Shown one piece after another: positions 54,743 through 63,863 of a DNA stretch of 64,000 nucleotides (the first letter of the stretch is position 1; each line of letters starts with the position of its first letter). The translations under genes and the position numbers were made by a program. Source of the DNA: Bradyrhizobium sp. CCGE-LA001 (lineage in GTDB: Bacteria > Pseudomonadota > Alphaproteobacteria > Rhizobiales > Xanthobacteraceae); NCBI RefSeq assembly GCF_000296215.2, contig NZ_CP013949.1, positions 124,001 through 188,000 of the forward strand, given 5' to 3'. Below the pieces are notes generated by a model. It made no database searches and was not told the origin of the DNA. It saw only the letters and a list, made by a program, of their open reading frames with translations.

Positions 54743-56028
54743 CAGGCATCCACGACGAAGACGCGGACGATCCGCGCCACCCGGACGAACACATCGCGCC
54801 GGTTCCCCGGATCTCGGTGCAGGCGTTCTGCGAGACCGAGCAGACGCTCGCCGCGGTGACCGCGGCGGGACAGGATCGGCGTCTCGCCAAGGCGCATCTC
54901 ACCGCCAAGGACGGTGGCCTTGCCGCGGCGATCGAAGTCTATGAAACCATGCCGACGCCGAACGTGATCGTGATCGAATCCGACGGCACGCGCGACATCC
55001 TGGAAGGGCTCGACGACCTCGCCGGCGTGTGCGATCCCGGCACCCGCGTCGTCGTGATAGGCAATCCGAACGACACTGCGCCCTATCGCGAGCTGGTCCG
55101 CCGCGGCGTCAACGACTACGTGGTCGGGCCGGTCGAAACCCTCGATGTGGTCCGCTCGATCTGCAGCCTGTTCTCGGCATCCGAAGCCATCATCACCGGC
55201 CGCGTCATCGCTGTGGTCGGCGCCAAGGGCGGCGTCGGCGCGTCCACGGTCGCACACAACGTCGCCTGGACCATCGCCCGCGACCTCGCGCTCGATTCGG
55301 TGGTGATCGATCTCGACCTCGCCTTCGGCACCGCGAGCCTCGACTACAATCAGGACCCGGTGCAGGGCATCGCCAACGCGGTGCTGTCGCAGGACCGGCC
55401 GGACACCGCGCTGCTGGAGCGCCTGCTCGCCAAATGCACCGATCGGCTCAGCCTGTTGGCGGCGCCCGCGACGCTCGACCGCGTCTATGATTTCGGGGCC
55501 GAAGCCTTTGACGCCGTGTTCGACACGCTACGCATGACCACGCCCTGCATCGTGCTCGACGTTCCCCACCAATGGTCGGCATGGACGCGGCGCGCGCTGG
55601 TCAATGCCGATGACATCGTGATCGTGGCCGAGCCCGACCTCGCCAACTTACGCAACACCAAGAACATGCTGAGCGTGCTGAAGGCGGCGCGGCCGAACGA
55701 CCGGCCGCCGCTGTACTGCCTCAACCAGGTCGGCATGCACAAGCGCGCCGAGATCGAGGTCAAGGCCTTCGCCAAGACGATGGAGAGCCAGCCGCTCGCA
55801 GTGATCCCGTTCGATTCGAAGCTGTTCTCGACCGCCGCCAACAACGGCCAGATGATCGCGGAGGTCGCCAAGAACCACCGCACCACCGCGCTATTCCAGA
55901 CCATGGCGAACCGCCTCGCCGGTCGCGGCGAGGTGAAGCCGCCGAAGCGCTCGCTGCTCGGACCGCTGCTGAAGAAGCTGAAGGGCAAGTCGGGCCGCAG
56001 CTCCGCCCCGCATCGCAAAGCGTCGTAG
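54739..56028 (+). CDS. cpaE: Pilus assembly ATPase CpaE (ParA/MinD-like, with receiver-like N-terminus)
   Basis: A 429-residue protein: an N-terminal receiver-like domain (about 25-135) without the canonical phospho-Asp pattern, then a MinD/ParA-type ATPase with the deviant Walker A KGGVGAST (K163 = first Lys) and a Walker B DLDLAFG. In Caulobacter and Actinobacillus it localises pilus assembly to a pole. The Met at 54739 overlaps cpaD. A basic C-terminal tail (KPPKRSLLGPLLKKLKG) may bind the membrane. The usual next gene cpaF is absent here. Confidence 0.93.
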   Translation: MTGIHDEDADDPRHPDEHIAPVPRISVQAFCETEQTLAAVTAAGQDRRLAKAHLTAKDGGLAAAIEVYETMPTPNVIVIESDGTRDILEGLDDLAGVCDPGTRVVVIGNPNDTAPYRELVRRGVNDYVVGPVETLDVVRSICSLFSASEAIITGRVIAVVGAKGGVGASTVAHNVAWTIARDLALDSVVIDLDLAFGTASLDYNQDPVQGIANAVLSQDRPDTALLERLLAKCTDRLSLLAAPATLDRVYDFGAEAFDAVFDTLRMTTPCIVLDVPHQWSAWTRRALVNADDIVIVAEPDLANLRNTKNMLSVLKAARPNDRPPLYCLNQVGMHKRAEIEVKAFAKTMESQPLAVIPFDSKLFSTAANNGQMIAEVAKNHRTTALFQTMANRLAGRGEVKPPKRSLLGPLLKKLKGKSGRSSAPHRKAS

Positions 56029-56049
56029 GCGCACACCAGAAGAGGCGGA

Positions 56050-56829
56050 CTACCTCTCCGCCCGCTGCTGCTTCTTGGCCAGCAGCTCGCGCAGCGCCGT
56101 GACCTTGGCCGCGGCCTGGTCCGGCGGCAAATCCGCTTTGACGAGGATTTCGGCCTCGGCCTGACGGCCCTGCAATCCCAGCACGAGTGCGAGATTGGCA
56201 CGGATCCGCACATCGTTCTGATTGCGCTGATGGGCGCGGCCGAGCACCTGTTCGGCCCGCGGCAGATTGTTCTGGAGCATGTAGGACAGGCCGAGATTGG
56301 ACAGAACCTGCGGCTCGTCGGGCACGATCTTCAGAGCGCTCGCATAATATTGCTGCGCCTCCTCGTTGCGGCCGAGTTGATCAAGCGCGGCGCCCTGCGC
56401 CGACAGGATGCGCCAGTCCGGATCCTCAGGCGAATGTGCGCGGCCGAGAACGTCGAAGGCCTGCTGGAAATTGCCGTTGTCGGCGAGCGCGCGGCCATAG
56501 CCGGCGAGCAGCGCCTTGTTTTGGGGAGAGTTGAGCACGGCCTGCTCCAGCACCGCGACCGCCTGCGCGCGCTGACCGGTGTCGCGCAGCGCCTTGCCAT
56601 AGGCGAGCGCAATTGCGGGATCGCCGGGCTTGGCGCGGTAGCGCTCGCGCAGGGCGTCCAGGTCCGGCCTAGCGTCCGGCTTGGCCTCGGCCTTCGCTTC
56701 GGCTCTGGCGCCGAGCGATCCGGTCACGTCCTCGACGCCATTGGTCTGGCAGCCGCCAAGGGTGAGGACCACGAATGCAGAAAGCAGGAACTTCGCCGGA
56801 GCAAAGGCGGGAGACGAACGCTTGAACAT
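56050..56829 (-). CDS. TPR lipoprotein, TadD-like
   Basis: A 259-residue predicted lipoprotein with a lipobox LGGC (FVVLTLGGCQTNG) and at least four tetratricopeptide repeats between residues about 65 and 230 (PAIALAYGKALRDTGQRAQAVAVLEQAV). This is the TadD type of the Tad pilus system, helping outer-membrane complex assembly. It is convergent with cpaE, 22 bp between stops, which is unusual since tadD is often co-directional in the operon. Confidence 0.8.
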   Translation of the reverse strand: MFKRSSPAFAPAKFLLSAFVVLTLGGCQTNGVEDVTGSLGARAEAKAEAKPDARPDLDALRERYRAKPGDPAIALAYGKALRDTGQRAQAVAVLEQAVLNSPQNKALLAGYGRALADNGNFQQAFDVLGRAHSPEDPDWRILSAQGAALDQLGRNEEAQQYYASALKIVPDEPQVLSNLGLSYMLQNNLPRAEQVLGRAHQRNQNDVRIRANLALVLGLQGRQAEAEILVKADLPPDQAAAKVTALRELLAKKQQRAER

Positions 56830-56910
56830 ACTCTGATCACTCGGGCGACTGATCAGAGATGCTGACCGATTAACGCTAAAGCCCGGTTAAGGAGGCGGGC
56901 CGAGCCGGCC

Positions 56911-57156
56911 TCAATCGACGAACTCGGCGCCGAACTCGCAGCCGATGCGCCAGCGCAGACGGCATTGGCGGGAATAATCGGGTGCGAAGATGATGGTGAA
57001 TTGCGGCGGCACTTCCAAAAATTCCGCCACCACTTTCACGCCGCCGTCCGAAATATCCGTGATGGTGCAATCGCGCGGCAGCGAGCCCGCTCCCAAATGA
57101 ATCTTGGCAAGCCGGCTGCACACCCGGCGTTCGCTTCTCCGGCGATTTGCAAGCAT
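56911..57156 (-). CDS. PilZ domain protein
   Basis: An 81-residue single-domain protein: RRRSERR at the N-terminus and TITDISDGGVKV give the RxxxR and (D/N)xSxxG c-di-GMP-binding signature of PilZ. It may sense c-di-GMP for motility, pilus or polysaccharide control; the position near Tad genes is suggestive only. Confidence 0.85.
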   Translation of the reverse strand: MLANRRRSERRVCSRLAKIHLGAGSLPRDCTITDISDGGVKVVAEFLEVPPQFTIIFAPDYSRQCRLRWRIGCEFGAEFVD

Positions 57157-57383
57157 TTGAACTCTTCACCCGTTAGACCACGGCCCATCCCGCAGGCCTA
57201 GGAGTAGCGGACATTCGTTGGAATGTGCTGAGGGCGGAAGCTCGCATTCGAGGCGTAGTGTCCGCGTCGCGTTTACGACTGGTTAAGGGTTGGCTTGGCC
57301 CTCGGGGACGTTCCCGTATTGTTCTTGCGAAGCGCCGCGCGCCCTGCTACCCTCGATTGAGCAAAGGGCAGGCTGGTTCGAGC

Positions 57384-58922
57384 ATGGTTCAGCGGGTTTC
57401 TACCGTCGCCTTCGAGGGGATCGAGGCCCGCGCGGTCGACGTGCAGGTGCAGGTCGCTCCTGGCCTGCCGGCCTTCGCCATCGTCGGCTTGCCGGACAAG
57501 GCGGTGTCAGAGGCGCGCGAGCGGGTCCGCTCGGCCCTGATCGCATCAGGACTGGCGCTGCCGGCGCGGCGGATCATCGTCAATCTGGCGCCGGCCGACC
57601 TGCCCAAGGAAGGCAGCCATTACGACCTTCCGATCGCGCTCGGGCTGATGGCGGCGATCGGCGCGATCCCGCCGGATGCGCTGACCGGTTTCACCGTGCT
57701 CGGCGAGCTCGGCCTCGATGGCTCGATCGCGCCGGTCGCAGGTGTCCTGCCCGCCGCGATCGGCGCCAATGCGCGCGAGGAGGGCCTGATCTGCCCTGCT
57801 GCCTGCGGTTCGGAAGCGGCCTGGGCGAGCCCGGACATCCAGATCATCGCAGCGAGCTCGCTGATCCAGATCGCCAACCATTTCAAGGGTACGCAGGTGC
57901 TGTCGCGGCCCTCGCCGAAGGTGCATGAGGCCGCCGCCTCCTCCCTCGACCTGCGCGACATCAAGGGCCAGGAGAGCGCCAAGCGGGCGCTGGAGATCGC
58001 GGCGGCCGGCGGGCATCACCTGCTGATGGTCGGCGCGCCCGGCGCCGGCAAATCGATGCTGGCCGCGCGCCTGCCCTCGATCCTGCCGCCGCTGTCGCCC
58101 GCAGAACTGCTCGAAGTCTCCATGATCGCGTCGGTGGCCGGCGAGATCGAAGGCGGCGCGCTGACGGCGCGGCGGCCGTTCCGCTCGCCGCATCATTCCG
58201 CCAGCATGGCCGCGCTCACCGGCGGCGGCATGCGCGCCAAGCCCGGCGAGATCTCGCTGGCGCACCAGGGCGTGCTGTTCCTCGACGAATTGCCGGAGTT
58301 CGATCCGCGCGTGTTGGATTCGCTGCGCCAGCCCTTGGAGAACGGCGAGGTCGCAGTGTCGCGCGCCAATCACCGCGTCACCTACCCTGCCCGCTTCATG
58401 CTGGTCGCTGCGATGAATCCCTGCCGCTGCGGCAACGCCTTCGAGCCCGGCTATGCCTGCAAGCGCGGCCGCATCGACCGCTGCACCGGCGACTATCAGG
58501 CGCGCATCTCAGGTCCCCTGATGGACCGCATCGACCTGCGCATCGAGGTGCCGGCGGTGACCGCGGCCGATCTGATCCTGCCGCCGCCGGCGGAAGGCTC
58601 GGCCGAGGTCGCCGCGCGCGTGGCGGCGGCGCGCGACATCCAGCTGGCGCGCTATGCCGATGCCGGCCTGCCCAAGGTCCGCACCAATGCCGAGGCGCCG
58701 GCCTCGGTGCTGGAAGAAATCGCCAAGCCCGATGCGCAGGGCGCCAAACTGTTGCGCGATGCCGCCGAGACCATGCGGCTGTCGGCCCGCGGCTATCACC
58801 GCGTGCTGAGGGTCGCGCGCACGCTGGCCGATCTCGACAAATCCGACAAGATCGGCCGGCTGCATCTCGCCGAGGCTTTGTCCTACCGCGCACTCGCGGA
58901 GGATGTGCGGCAGCTGGCGTGA
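57384..58922 (+). CDS. YifB/ComM-family Mg chelatase-like AAA+ ATPase
   Basis: A 512-residue protein: an N-terminal Lon-protease-like domain (VQRVSTVAFEGIEARAVDVQVQ), an AAA+ core with Walker A MVGAPGAGKSMLAARLPSI and Walker B LFLDELPEF, and a C-terminal Mg-chelatase-like domain. ComM is a DNA helicase that promotes branch migration in natural transformation; in this genome it may act in general recombination. The ATG at 57384 is chosen; longer frame codes a non-family leader. Confidence 0.93.
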   Translation: MVQRVSTVAFEGIEARAVDVQVQVAPGLPAFAIVGLPDKAVSEARERVRSALIASGLALPARRIIVNLAPADLPKEGSHYDLPIALGLMAAIGAIPPDALTGFTVLGELGLDGSIAPVAGVLPAAIGANAREEGLICPAACGSEAAWASPDIQIIAASSLIQIANHFKGTQVLSRPSPKVHEAAASSLDLRDIKGQESAKRALEIAAAGGHHLLMVGAPGAGKSMLAARLPSILPPLSPAELLEVSMIASVAGEIEGGALTARRPFRSPHHSASMAALTGGGMRAKPGEISLAHQGVLFLDELPEFDPRVLDSLRQPLENGEVAVSRANHRVTYPARFMLVAAMNPCRCGNAFEPGYACKRGRIDRCTGDYQARISGPLMDRIDLRIEVPAVTAADLILPPPAEGSAEVAARVAAARDIQLARYADAGLPKVRTNAEAPASVLEEIAKPDAQGAKLLRDAAETMRLSARGYHRVLRVARTLADLDKSDKIGRLHLAEALSYRALAEDVRQLA

Positions 58923-59021
58923 ACATTTGCGCGCATCAACCCGGCGGTAACGAGTTTCCTTTACGCTCTGCAAACCATAAGGCCCATCAGTTCCCGTACC
59001 GGGCCCGGCGAGTAGAGTGTC

Positions 59022-59489
59022 ATGTTGCGTTTCAAGATCCTGGCCTCCGTTGTTCCCCTGTTGGCGGCAGCCGTGTTCGCCCGCGCCGAGATCGGATCGG
59101 TCTCGCATCCCTGCATCGCCTTCGGCGACACCTCGGTCGAGCTCACCTCCCTGTTCTGGACCGCCGGCACGCATGTCGCCTTCACCGAGAATCCCGCGCA
59201 GGCCACGGTGCGGGTTCAGGTCACCGACAATGCGGACGCTGCGGACTTCGTTGTCGTGGACGACGGCCCCGGCTCGGAAGCGGACAGCTGCCAGGCCGGT
59301 CCGTCGAGACGCCTGATCTCGATCGCCGCGCAGCCCGTCGACGGCGGCCAGGTGATCTATCTCTCCACCGACGGGCCGGCCGATTACCGCATCTATGTCC
59401 GCTCGAAGACGTTCTCGCAGCGCGAGGCAGCGGCGCTCATCGTCGGCGCCCGCGGCGGCCCCGGTCACTTCCAAGCCGCGTCGCTCTGA
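59022..59489 (+). CDS. Secreted hypothetical protein
   Basis: A 155-residue protein with a signal peptide (FKILASVVPLLAAAVFARA). The mature part is predicted mostly beta (ATVRVQVTDNADAADFVVVDDG), with two Cys (HPCIAF and DSCQAG). I do not know the family; it lies directly before the hybrid kinase on the same strand, 124 bp apart, but no link is proved. Confidence 0.68.
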   Translation: MLRFKILASVVPLLAAAVFARAEIGSVSHPCIAFGDTSVELTSLFWTAGTHVAFTENPAQATVRVQVTDNADAADFVVVDDGPGSEADSCQAGPSRRLISIAAQPVDGGQVIYLSTDGPADYRIYVRSKTFSQREAAALIVGARGGPGHFQAASL

Positions 59490-59613
59490 AGCTTTAACAT
59501 CTCGTCAACCCTGTTTGGAGGCGGCGCCAGAGCCTCAAGCTGTTCGCAAGGTCGGGACGACATCGTCGCAGAGGGCGAGCGCGGGTTTCGGACAAGAGTC
59601 GGGGTCGGTGGTG

Positions 59614-61842
59614 ATGGGTCGGACGTTCCGGATCAAGGTGCGCATGCGCCGCTTCAGGCGACAGCATCCGCGTATCGCCTTCGCGCTCCGCTCCTTCATG
59701 ATCTTCATGGCGACGTTCGGCGCCGCCTATGGTTTTGTCTCCGGCAGCCGTTCCGAGAATTCCGGTTACGATCCGAATGCGTTTGCGATCGGCGCGAGCT
59801 TCCTCTTCGCGCTCGCCTGTCTCGGCCTTGCCACACTGAGCATGCGGCTGCGCTTCGTCAACAAGCGGCTGCGGACGCTGGCCGCCCATAACGAGGCGCT
59901 GATAGACCGCAATTGGGAGCTCAAGGAAGCCGAAGAGCGCGCCCGCAGCCTGTTCGAGCAGCAGGGCGATCTGATCGTGCTGCGCGACGCCGAGGGCCGC
60001 ATCACCTTTGCCAACGACGCCTATTGCGCGCTGGCCGGAGAGACGCGCAGCTCGCTGATCGGCACGCGCTTCGATTTCGACGTGCTGGAACAGGGCGACA
60101 GCGCGCGCGAAAGCAACGGCACACGCATTCACGACCAGAGGATCGCAACCAAGCTCGGCGCGCGTTGGATCGCCTGGCGCGAGGGCTATGTCCGGCGCGA
60201 CGCCGGACAGCCCGCCGAACTCCAGAGCGTCGGGCGCGACGTCACGGACCGCACCGAGACCGAACGCGCGCTGGCCGACGCGCGCGACCAGGCCGATGCC
60301 GCCAACCGCGCCAAGTCGCGCTTCCTCGCCATGGCCTCGCACGAAATCCGCACGCCCCTCAACGGCATTCTCGGCATGGGCGGCCTGTTGCTCGACACCA
60401 CGCTGACGCCGGAGCAGGCGACCTACGCCAAGGCGGTGAAAACCTCGGGCGAGGCGCTGATGGCGCTGATCGAGGAGCTGCTCGACTATTCCAAGATCGA
60501 AGCCGGCAAGCTCGATCTCGAGCTGCGTCCCTTCGCTTTGTCCACGCTGATCGAGGAAATCACCGAGCTCCTGGCGCCGCGCGCGCAGGCCAAGAACCTC
60601 GAGATCGCCTCCTATATCGACGAGCGCCTGCCGCTCGAAGTGGTGGGCGATGCCGCGCGGCTCCGCCAGGTGCTGCTCAATCTCGCCGGCAACGCCATCA
60701 AGTTCACGGCTCACGGTGGCGTCGCGCTGATCGTCGAGCCCGGGATCTGGCCGAACGAGATCAGCGTCCTGGTCCGCGACACCGGCATCGGCATCGCGCC
60801 AGAAGCGCAGTCGCGCATCTTCCACGAATTCGAGCAGGCGGACGAGCGCGTCGCACGCACTTATGGCGGCACCGGGCTCGGCCTGTCCATCAGCGAGCGC
60901 ATCGTCAAGCGCATGGGCGGACGGATCACGCTGGAGAGCGAGCCGGGCAAAGGCTCGACCTTCGAGGTCGCGGTGCCGCTTGCCCCTTCACAAACAGGGA
61001 GCGGGCAGGCGGCATTTCCAAGCCCCGATATCTTGGGCAAGCCGATCCTCCTCGTTGCCGACCGCATCGAAGCCTCGCTGATCGCCCGGCGCCTGGAGCG
61101 CTGGGGCGCCCAGACCTGCATGGTTGCGGATGCCGCGGTCGCGGAAGCCCTGCTGCCGGAACGCGCATGGCACGCGGTGCTGGTCGATCGGGCGATCGGT
61201 CCCGCCATCGCCGACCGTCTCAGCGAAGCGGCGCGGACGCATGCGATCCAGCGCCTGGTGCTGCTGACGTCGAGCTCGCGCCACGAGACGTTTTCGCCGG
61301 CCTTCACCGGCTTCCTGATGAAACCGCTGCGCGCGGCCTCGCTCGCCGCACGCCTGTCGATGACGCCGGAGGTCGCCTCGCCCGATCTGGCGCCGGAGCC
61401 GTCGGCCGGATCCACGGTGAATGCTGCGCCCGCAAAGGGCCTGTCGATCCTCGTCGCCGAAGACAATGAGATCAATGCGCTTCTGATGCGCTCGCTGCTG
61501 ACGAAGCTCGGCCATCGCGTCGTCATCGCAATCCACGGCGAGGCCGCGCTGGAATCCTGGCTCGCCGCGTCATCGGCCGGTGCGCCCTATGATCTCGTGC
61601 TGATGGACATCCAGATGCCGCAGCTCGACGGCATCGAGACGACAAAGCGCATCCGCGCCCATGAGGCGGCTACGGGTCGCCAGCGCACGCCGATCCTGGC
61701 GCTCACTGCCAACACGCTGGTCGAGGATCGTTACGCCTGCTTCGAGGCGGGAATGAACGGCTTCCTGATCAAGCCGCTCGATCGGGAGAAACTGGACGAG
61801 GCACTGGCCGGCCTCGCCGCGTCCCGACACATGGCCGTCTGA
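59614..61842 (+). CDS. Hybrid sensor histidine kinase / response regulator
   Basis: A 742-residue membrane sensor. Two TM segments (residues about 22-42 and 53-75), a PAS domain (about 105-225, IVLRDAEGRITFANDAYCALAGE), HisKA with the phosphorylated H243 in MASHEIRTPLNG, HATPase with NLAGNAIKFT and GGTGLGLS, then two receiver domains. The first (about 470-590) has lost most acidic pocket residues; the second (about 607-735) is intact with VAEDNE and D665 in VLMDIQMP. The ligand is not known. GTG codons at 59608 and 59611 are alternative starts. Confidence 0.9.
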   Translation: MGRTFRIKVRMRRFRRQHPRIAFALRSFMIFMATFGAAYGFVSGSRSENSGYDPNAFAIGASFLFALACLGLATLSMRLRFVNKRLRTLAAHNEALIDRNWELKEAEERARSLFEQQGDLIVLRDAEGRITFANDAYCALAGETRSSLIGTRFDFDVLEQGDSARESNGTRIHDQRIATKLGARWIAWREGYVRRDAGQPAELQSVGRDVTDRTETERALADARDQADAANRAKSRFLAMASHEIRTPLNGILGMGGLLLDTTLTPEQATYAKAVKTSGEALMALIEELLDYSKIEAGKLDLELRPFALSTLIEEITELLAPRAQAKNLEIASYIDERLPLEVVGDAARLRQVLLNLAGNAIKFTAHGGVALIVEPGIWPNEISVLVRDTGIGIAPEAQSRIFHEFEQADERVARTYGGTGLGLSISERIVKRMGGRITLESEPGKGSTFEVAVPLAPSQTGSGQAAFPSPDILGKPILLVADRIEASLIARRLERWGAQTCMVADAAVAEALLPERAWHAVLVDRAIGPAIADRLSEAARTHAIQRLVLLTSSSRHETFSPAFTGFLMKPLRAASLAARLSMTPEVASPDLAPEPSAGSTVNAAPAKGLSILVAEDNEINALLMRSLLTKLGHRVVIAIHGEAALESWLAASSAGAPYDLVLMDIQMPQLDGIETTKRIRAHEAATGRQRTPILALTANTLVEDRYACFEAGMNGFLIKPLDREKLDEALAGLAASRHMAV

Positions 61843-61950
61843 TCAAGAGTCCCAAGGGAACCCCGCCGTGCGGCCAATCGACAATTGAAATCGGTCCCGT
61901 TGCACGTCACCATATTCGGGGGCGTTTTTTTGCAACGAAGGACTTTGCGC

Positions 61951-62580
61951 ATGAACGTGCTTTGCCGCCTCGCACTCATTGTTCTCTTCGCTGGAATTTC
62001 CCGGCACGCCGCGGCCGATACGCGGGAACTCATCACATCGCTCAAGCAGGGCGGTTACGTGCTGATCTTCCGTCACACCGCGACTGACGACAGCCAAAAG
62101 GATGTTTTTCCTTTCAAGTTCGATGACATGAGCGCGCAGCGCCAGCTCAGCGAGAAGGGCAGGGACATGGCGCGTCAGATCGGGGCGGCGCTCAAGGATC
62201 TCACGATCCCGATCGGCGATATCTACACCAGCCGGCTGAACCGCGCGGTCGAGGCCGGCAAGCTGATCTCGGGACGAGACGTCAAGCCGGTCGATGCGCT
62301 GACGGACAGCAGCAATGCCAGTGCGTCGGGAATGGCGAACCCGACGGGTGCCAACGCGAAGGCGGGCCAGGCCGTGCGTCAGCTCGTCGATGCGCCGCCG
62401 AAGACAGGCACCAACACCGTCCTGGTCACCCACAAGACCAACATCGCCGACGCCTTCGGCAAGGAGGCCGGCGACGTGCAGGAGGGCGAAGCCTTCGTCT
62501 ACAAGGCCAGCAGCTCCGGCTCCGCTACCTTTGCAGGCCGCATCAAGCTCGCCGACTGGGGCGCGAAGGCGGGCAAGTAA
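61951..62580 (+). CDS. Secreted histidine phosphatase-superfamily protein
   Basis: A 209-residue protein with a signal peptide (LCRLALIVLFAGISRHAAAD). The catalytic motif is FRHTATDD (RHT rather than the usual RHG), and a later VLVTHKTNIADAFG holds the second His. Members of this branch act as phosphatases on diverse phosphoesters in the periplasm. The Met at 61951 is chosen; a start 22 codons earlier would precede the signal. Confidence 0.82.
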   Translation: MNVLCRLALIVLFAGISRHAAADTRELITSLKQGGYVLIFRHTATDDSQKDVFPFKFDDMSAQRQLSEKGRDMARQIGAALKDLTIPIGDIYTSRLNRAVEAGKLISGRDVKPVDALTDSSNASASGMANPTGANAKAGQAVRQLVDAPPKTGTNTVLVTHKTNIADAFGKEAGDVQEGEAFVYKASSSGSATFAGRIKLADWGAKAGK

Positions 62581-62671
62581 GAGACCGGGCATTCGCGCCG
62601 GACTGCCGGCCCGAAGGAAAGTCCGGACTTTGTGGATCCAGATCGGCGCAACATCGTTCTGACGAATAACC

Positions 62672-62705
62672 CTAAGGCCGGTCTGCCTGGGAAGGCCGGC
62701 CTTAG
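62672..62705. repeat. Inverted repeat after the phosphatase gene
   Basis: CTAAGGCCGG and CCGGCCTTAG form a perfect 10-bp stem over a 14-base loop. It lies about 90 bp past the stop codon and could be a transcription terminator or repeat remnant; no T run follows. Confidence 0.55.
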
Positions 62706-62800
62706 AGGTGCACGAACGCATGGTCCGGCCTGACTTGCTGCGGCGCCACGATCCTGTGATATCGACGTCTGGGATCGGCGACTGAAAGGCTGGCGAACAC

Positions 62801-63859
62801 GTGAAGACATCGGAAGACCGCTCATTCCTCGTCCTGCTTGCCGTCATCTCGCTTGCGTTCGCCTGGGTGCTTTGGCCGTTCTCCGGCGCATTGCTGTGGG
62901 CCATATTGCTGGCGATCATCTTCGCACCGCTCTATCGGCGCACGCTGGAAGCCCTCCCGGGCAAGCACAATCTTGCAGCCTTGTTCACGGTCGTCGTCGT
63001 GATCGTCATGGTCCTGATTCCCGTGGCGATCGTCATCGCCTCGCTCATCGATCAGGGCGGGGAGCTGTACCAGCGCGTTCAGAGCGGGGAGATCAGTTTC
63101 GCGCATCCCCTGCAGCAGCTGAAATCCGCGCTACCCGCCTGGTCGACCTCCTTGTTGGATCGCCTGGGCGCCATCGACCTTTCATACGTGAAAGAACGCC
63201 TGTCGAATCTGGTCGTCCCGGCCGGCCAGCAGCTGGCCGGGCATGCGCTCAATATCGGTCAGGTGACGTTGGAGTTCGTCGCGAGCCTGTTCGTGATGTT
63301 GTACCTGCTGTTTTTTCTGCTGCGAGACGGCGACGAACTCAATCTCCGCATCCGCGACGCGCTTCCGCTACGGCCGCGCCACACTGCCGAAATTCTCCAT
63401 GCGTTCACCCTCGCGGTTCGCGGGACGATCAAAGGCATCATTCTCGTTGCCCTGATTCAGGGAGCGCTGGGTGGGCTGATCTTCTGGCTGCTCGGATTGA
63501 CTGCGCCGCTGCTCGCTGGCGCCATTATGGCGCTGCTCTCGCTGCTGCCCGTGCTCGGCTCGGCCCTGGTTTGGGTTCCGGCCGCGCTCTACCTGCTTGT
63601 GGCAGGCTCGGTCACGAAGGGACTCATCCTGCTCGCTTTCGGCACGTTCGTGATCGGGCTTGCGGACAATTTTCTCCGCCCGATCCTGGTCGGCCAGTCG
63701 ATCCAGATGCCGAGCTATGTCGTGCTGCTTGCCACCCTGGGCGGCCTTGCCGCGTTTGGTGCGAACGGCTTCGTCATCGGCCCACTCGTCGCCGCGATGT
63801 TTCTGACGACTTGGCAGATCTACGTCGGTTCGAAGGTGCAACAGGAGGTCCGGAAATGA
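62801..63859 (+). CDS. AI-2E/PerM-family membrane protein
   Basis: A 352-residue membrane protein with about eight hydrophobic segments, starting from a GTG at 62801. The central cytoplasmic or periplasmic loop (residues about 90-140) and the later FLLRDGDELNLRIRDALPL are the signatures of the AI-2E transporter (PerM/TqsA) family. Substrates in the family include autoinducer-2 and ions; none can be given here. It is convergent with the partial gene at the right edge. Confidence 0.85.
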   Translation: MKTSEDRSFLVLLAVISLAFAWVLWPFSGALLWAILLAIIFAPLYRRTLEALPGKHNLAALFTVVVVIVMVLIPVAIVIASLIDQGGELYQRVQSGEISFAHPLQQLKSALPAWSTSLLDRLGAIDLSYVKERLSNLVVPAGQQLAGHALNIGQVTLEFVASLFVMLYLLFFLLRDGDELNLRIRDALPLRPRHTAEILHAFTLAVRGTIKGIILVALIQGALGGLIFWLLGLTAPLLAGAIMALLSLLPVLGSALVWVPAALYLLVAGSVTKGLILLAFGTFVIGLADNFLRPILVGQSIQMPSYVVLLATLGGLAAFGANGFVIGPLVAAMFLTTWQIYVGSKVQQEVRK

Positions 63860-63863
63860 CCTC

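Noticed and set aside
57157..57383. Possible tRNA-like or terminator structure before the ComM-like gene
   Set aside because: I could not form a cloverleaf or a stable hairpin with a T run; it seems to be just a promoter region.
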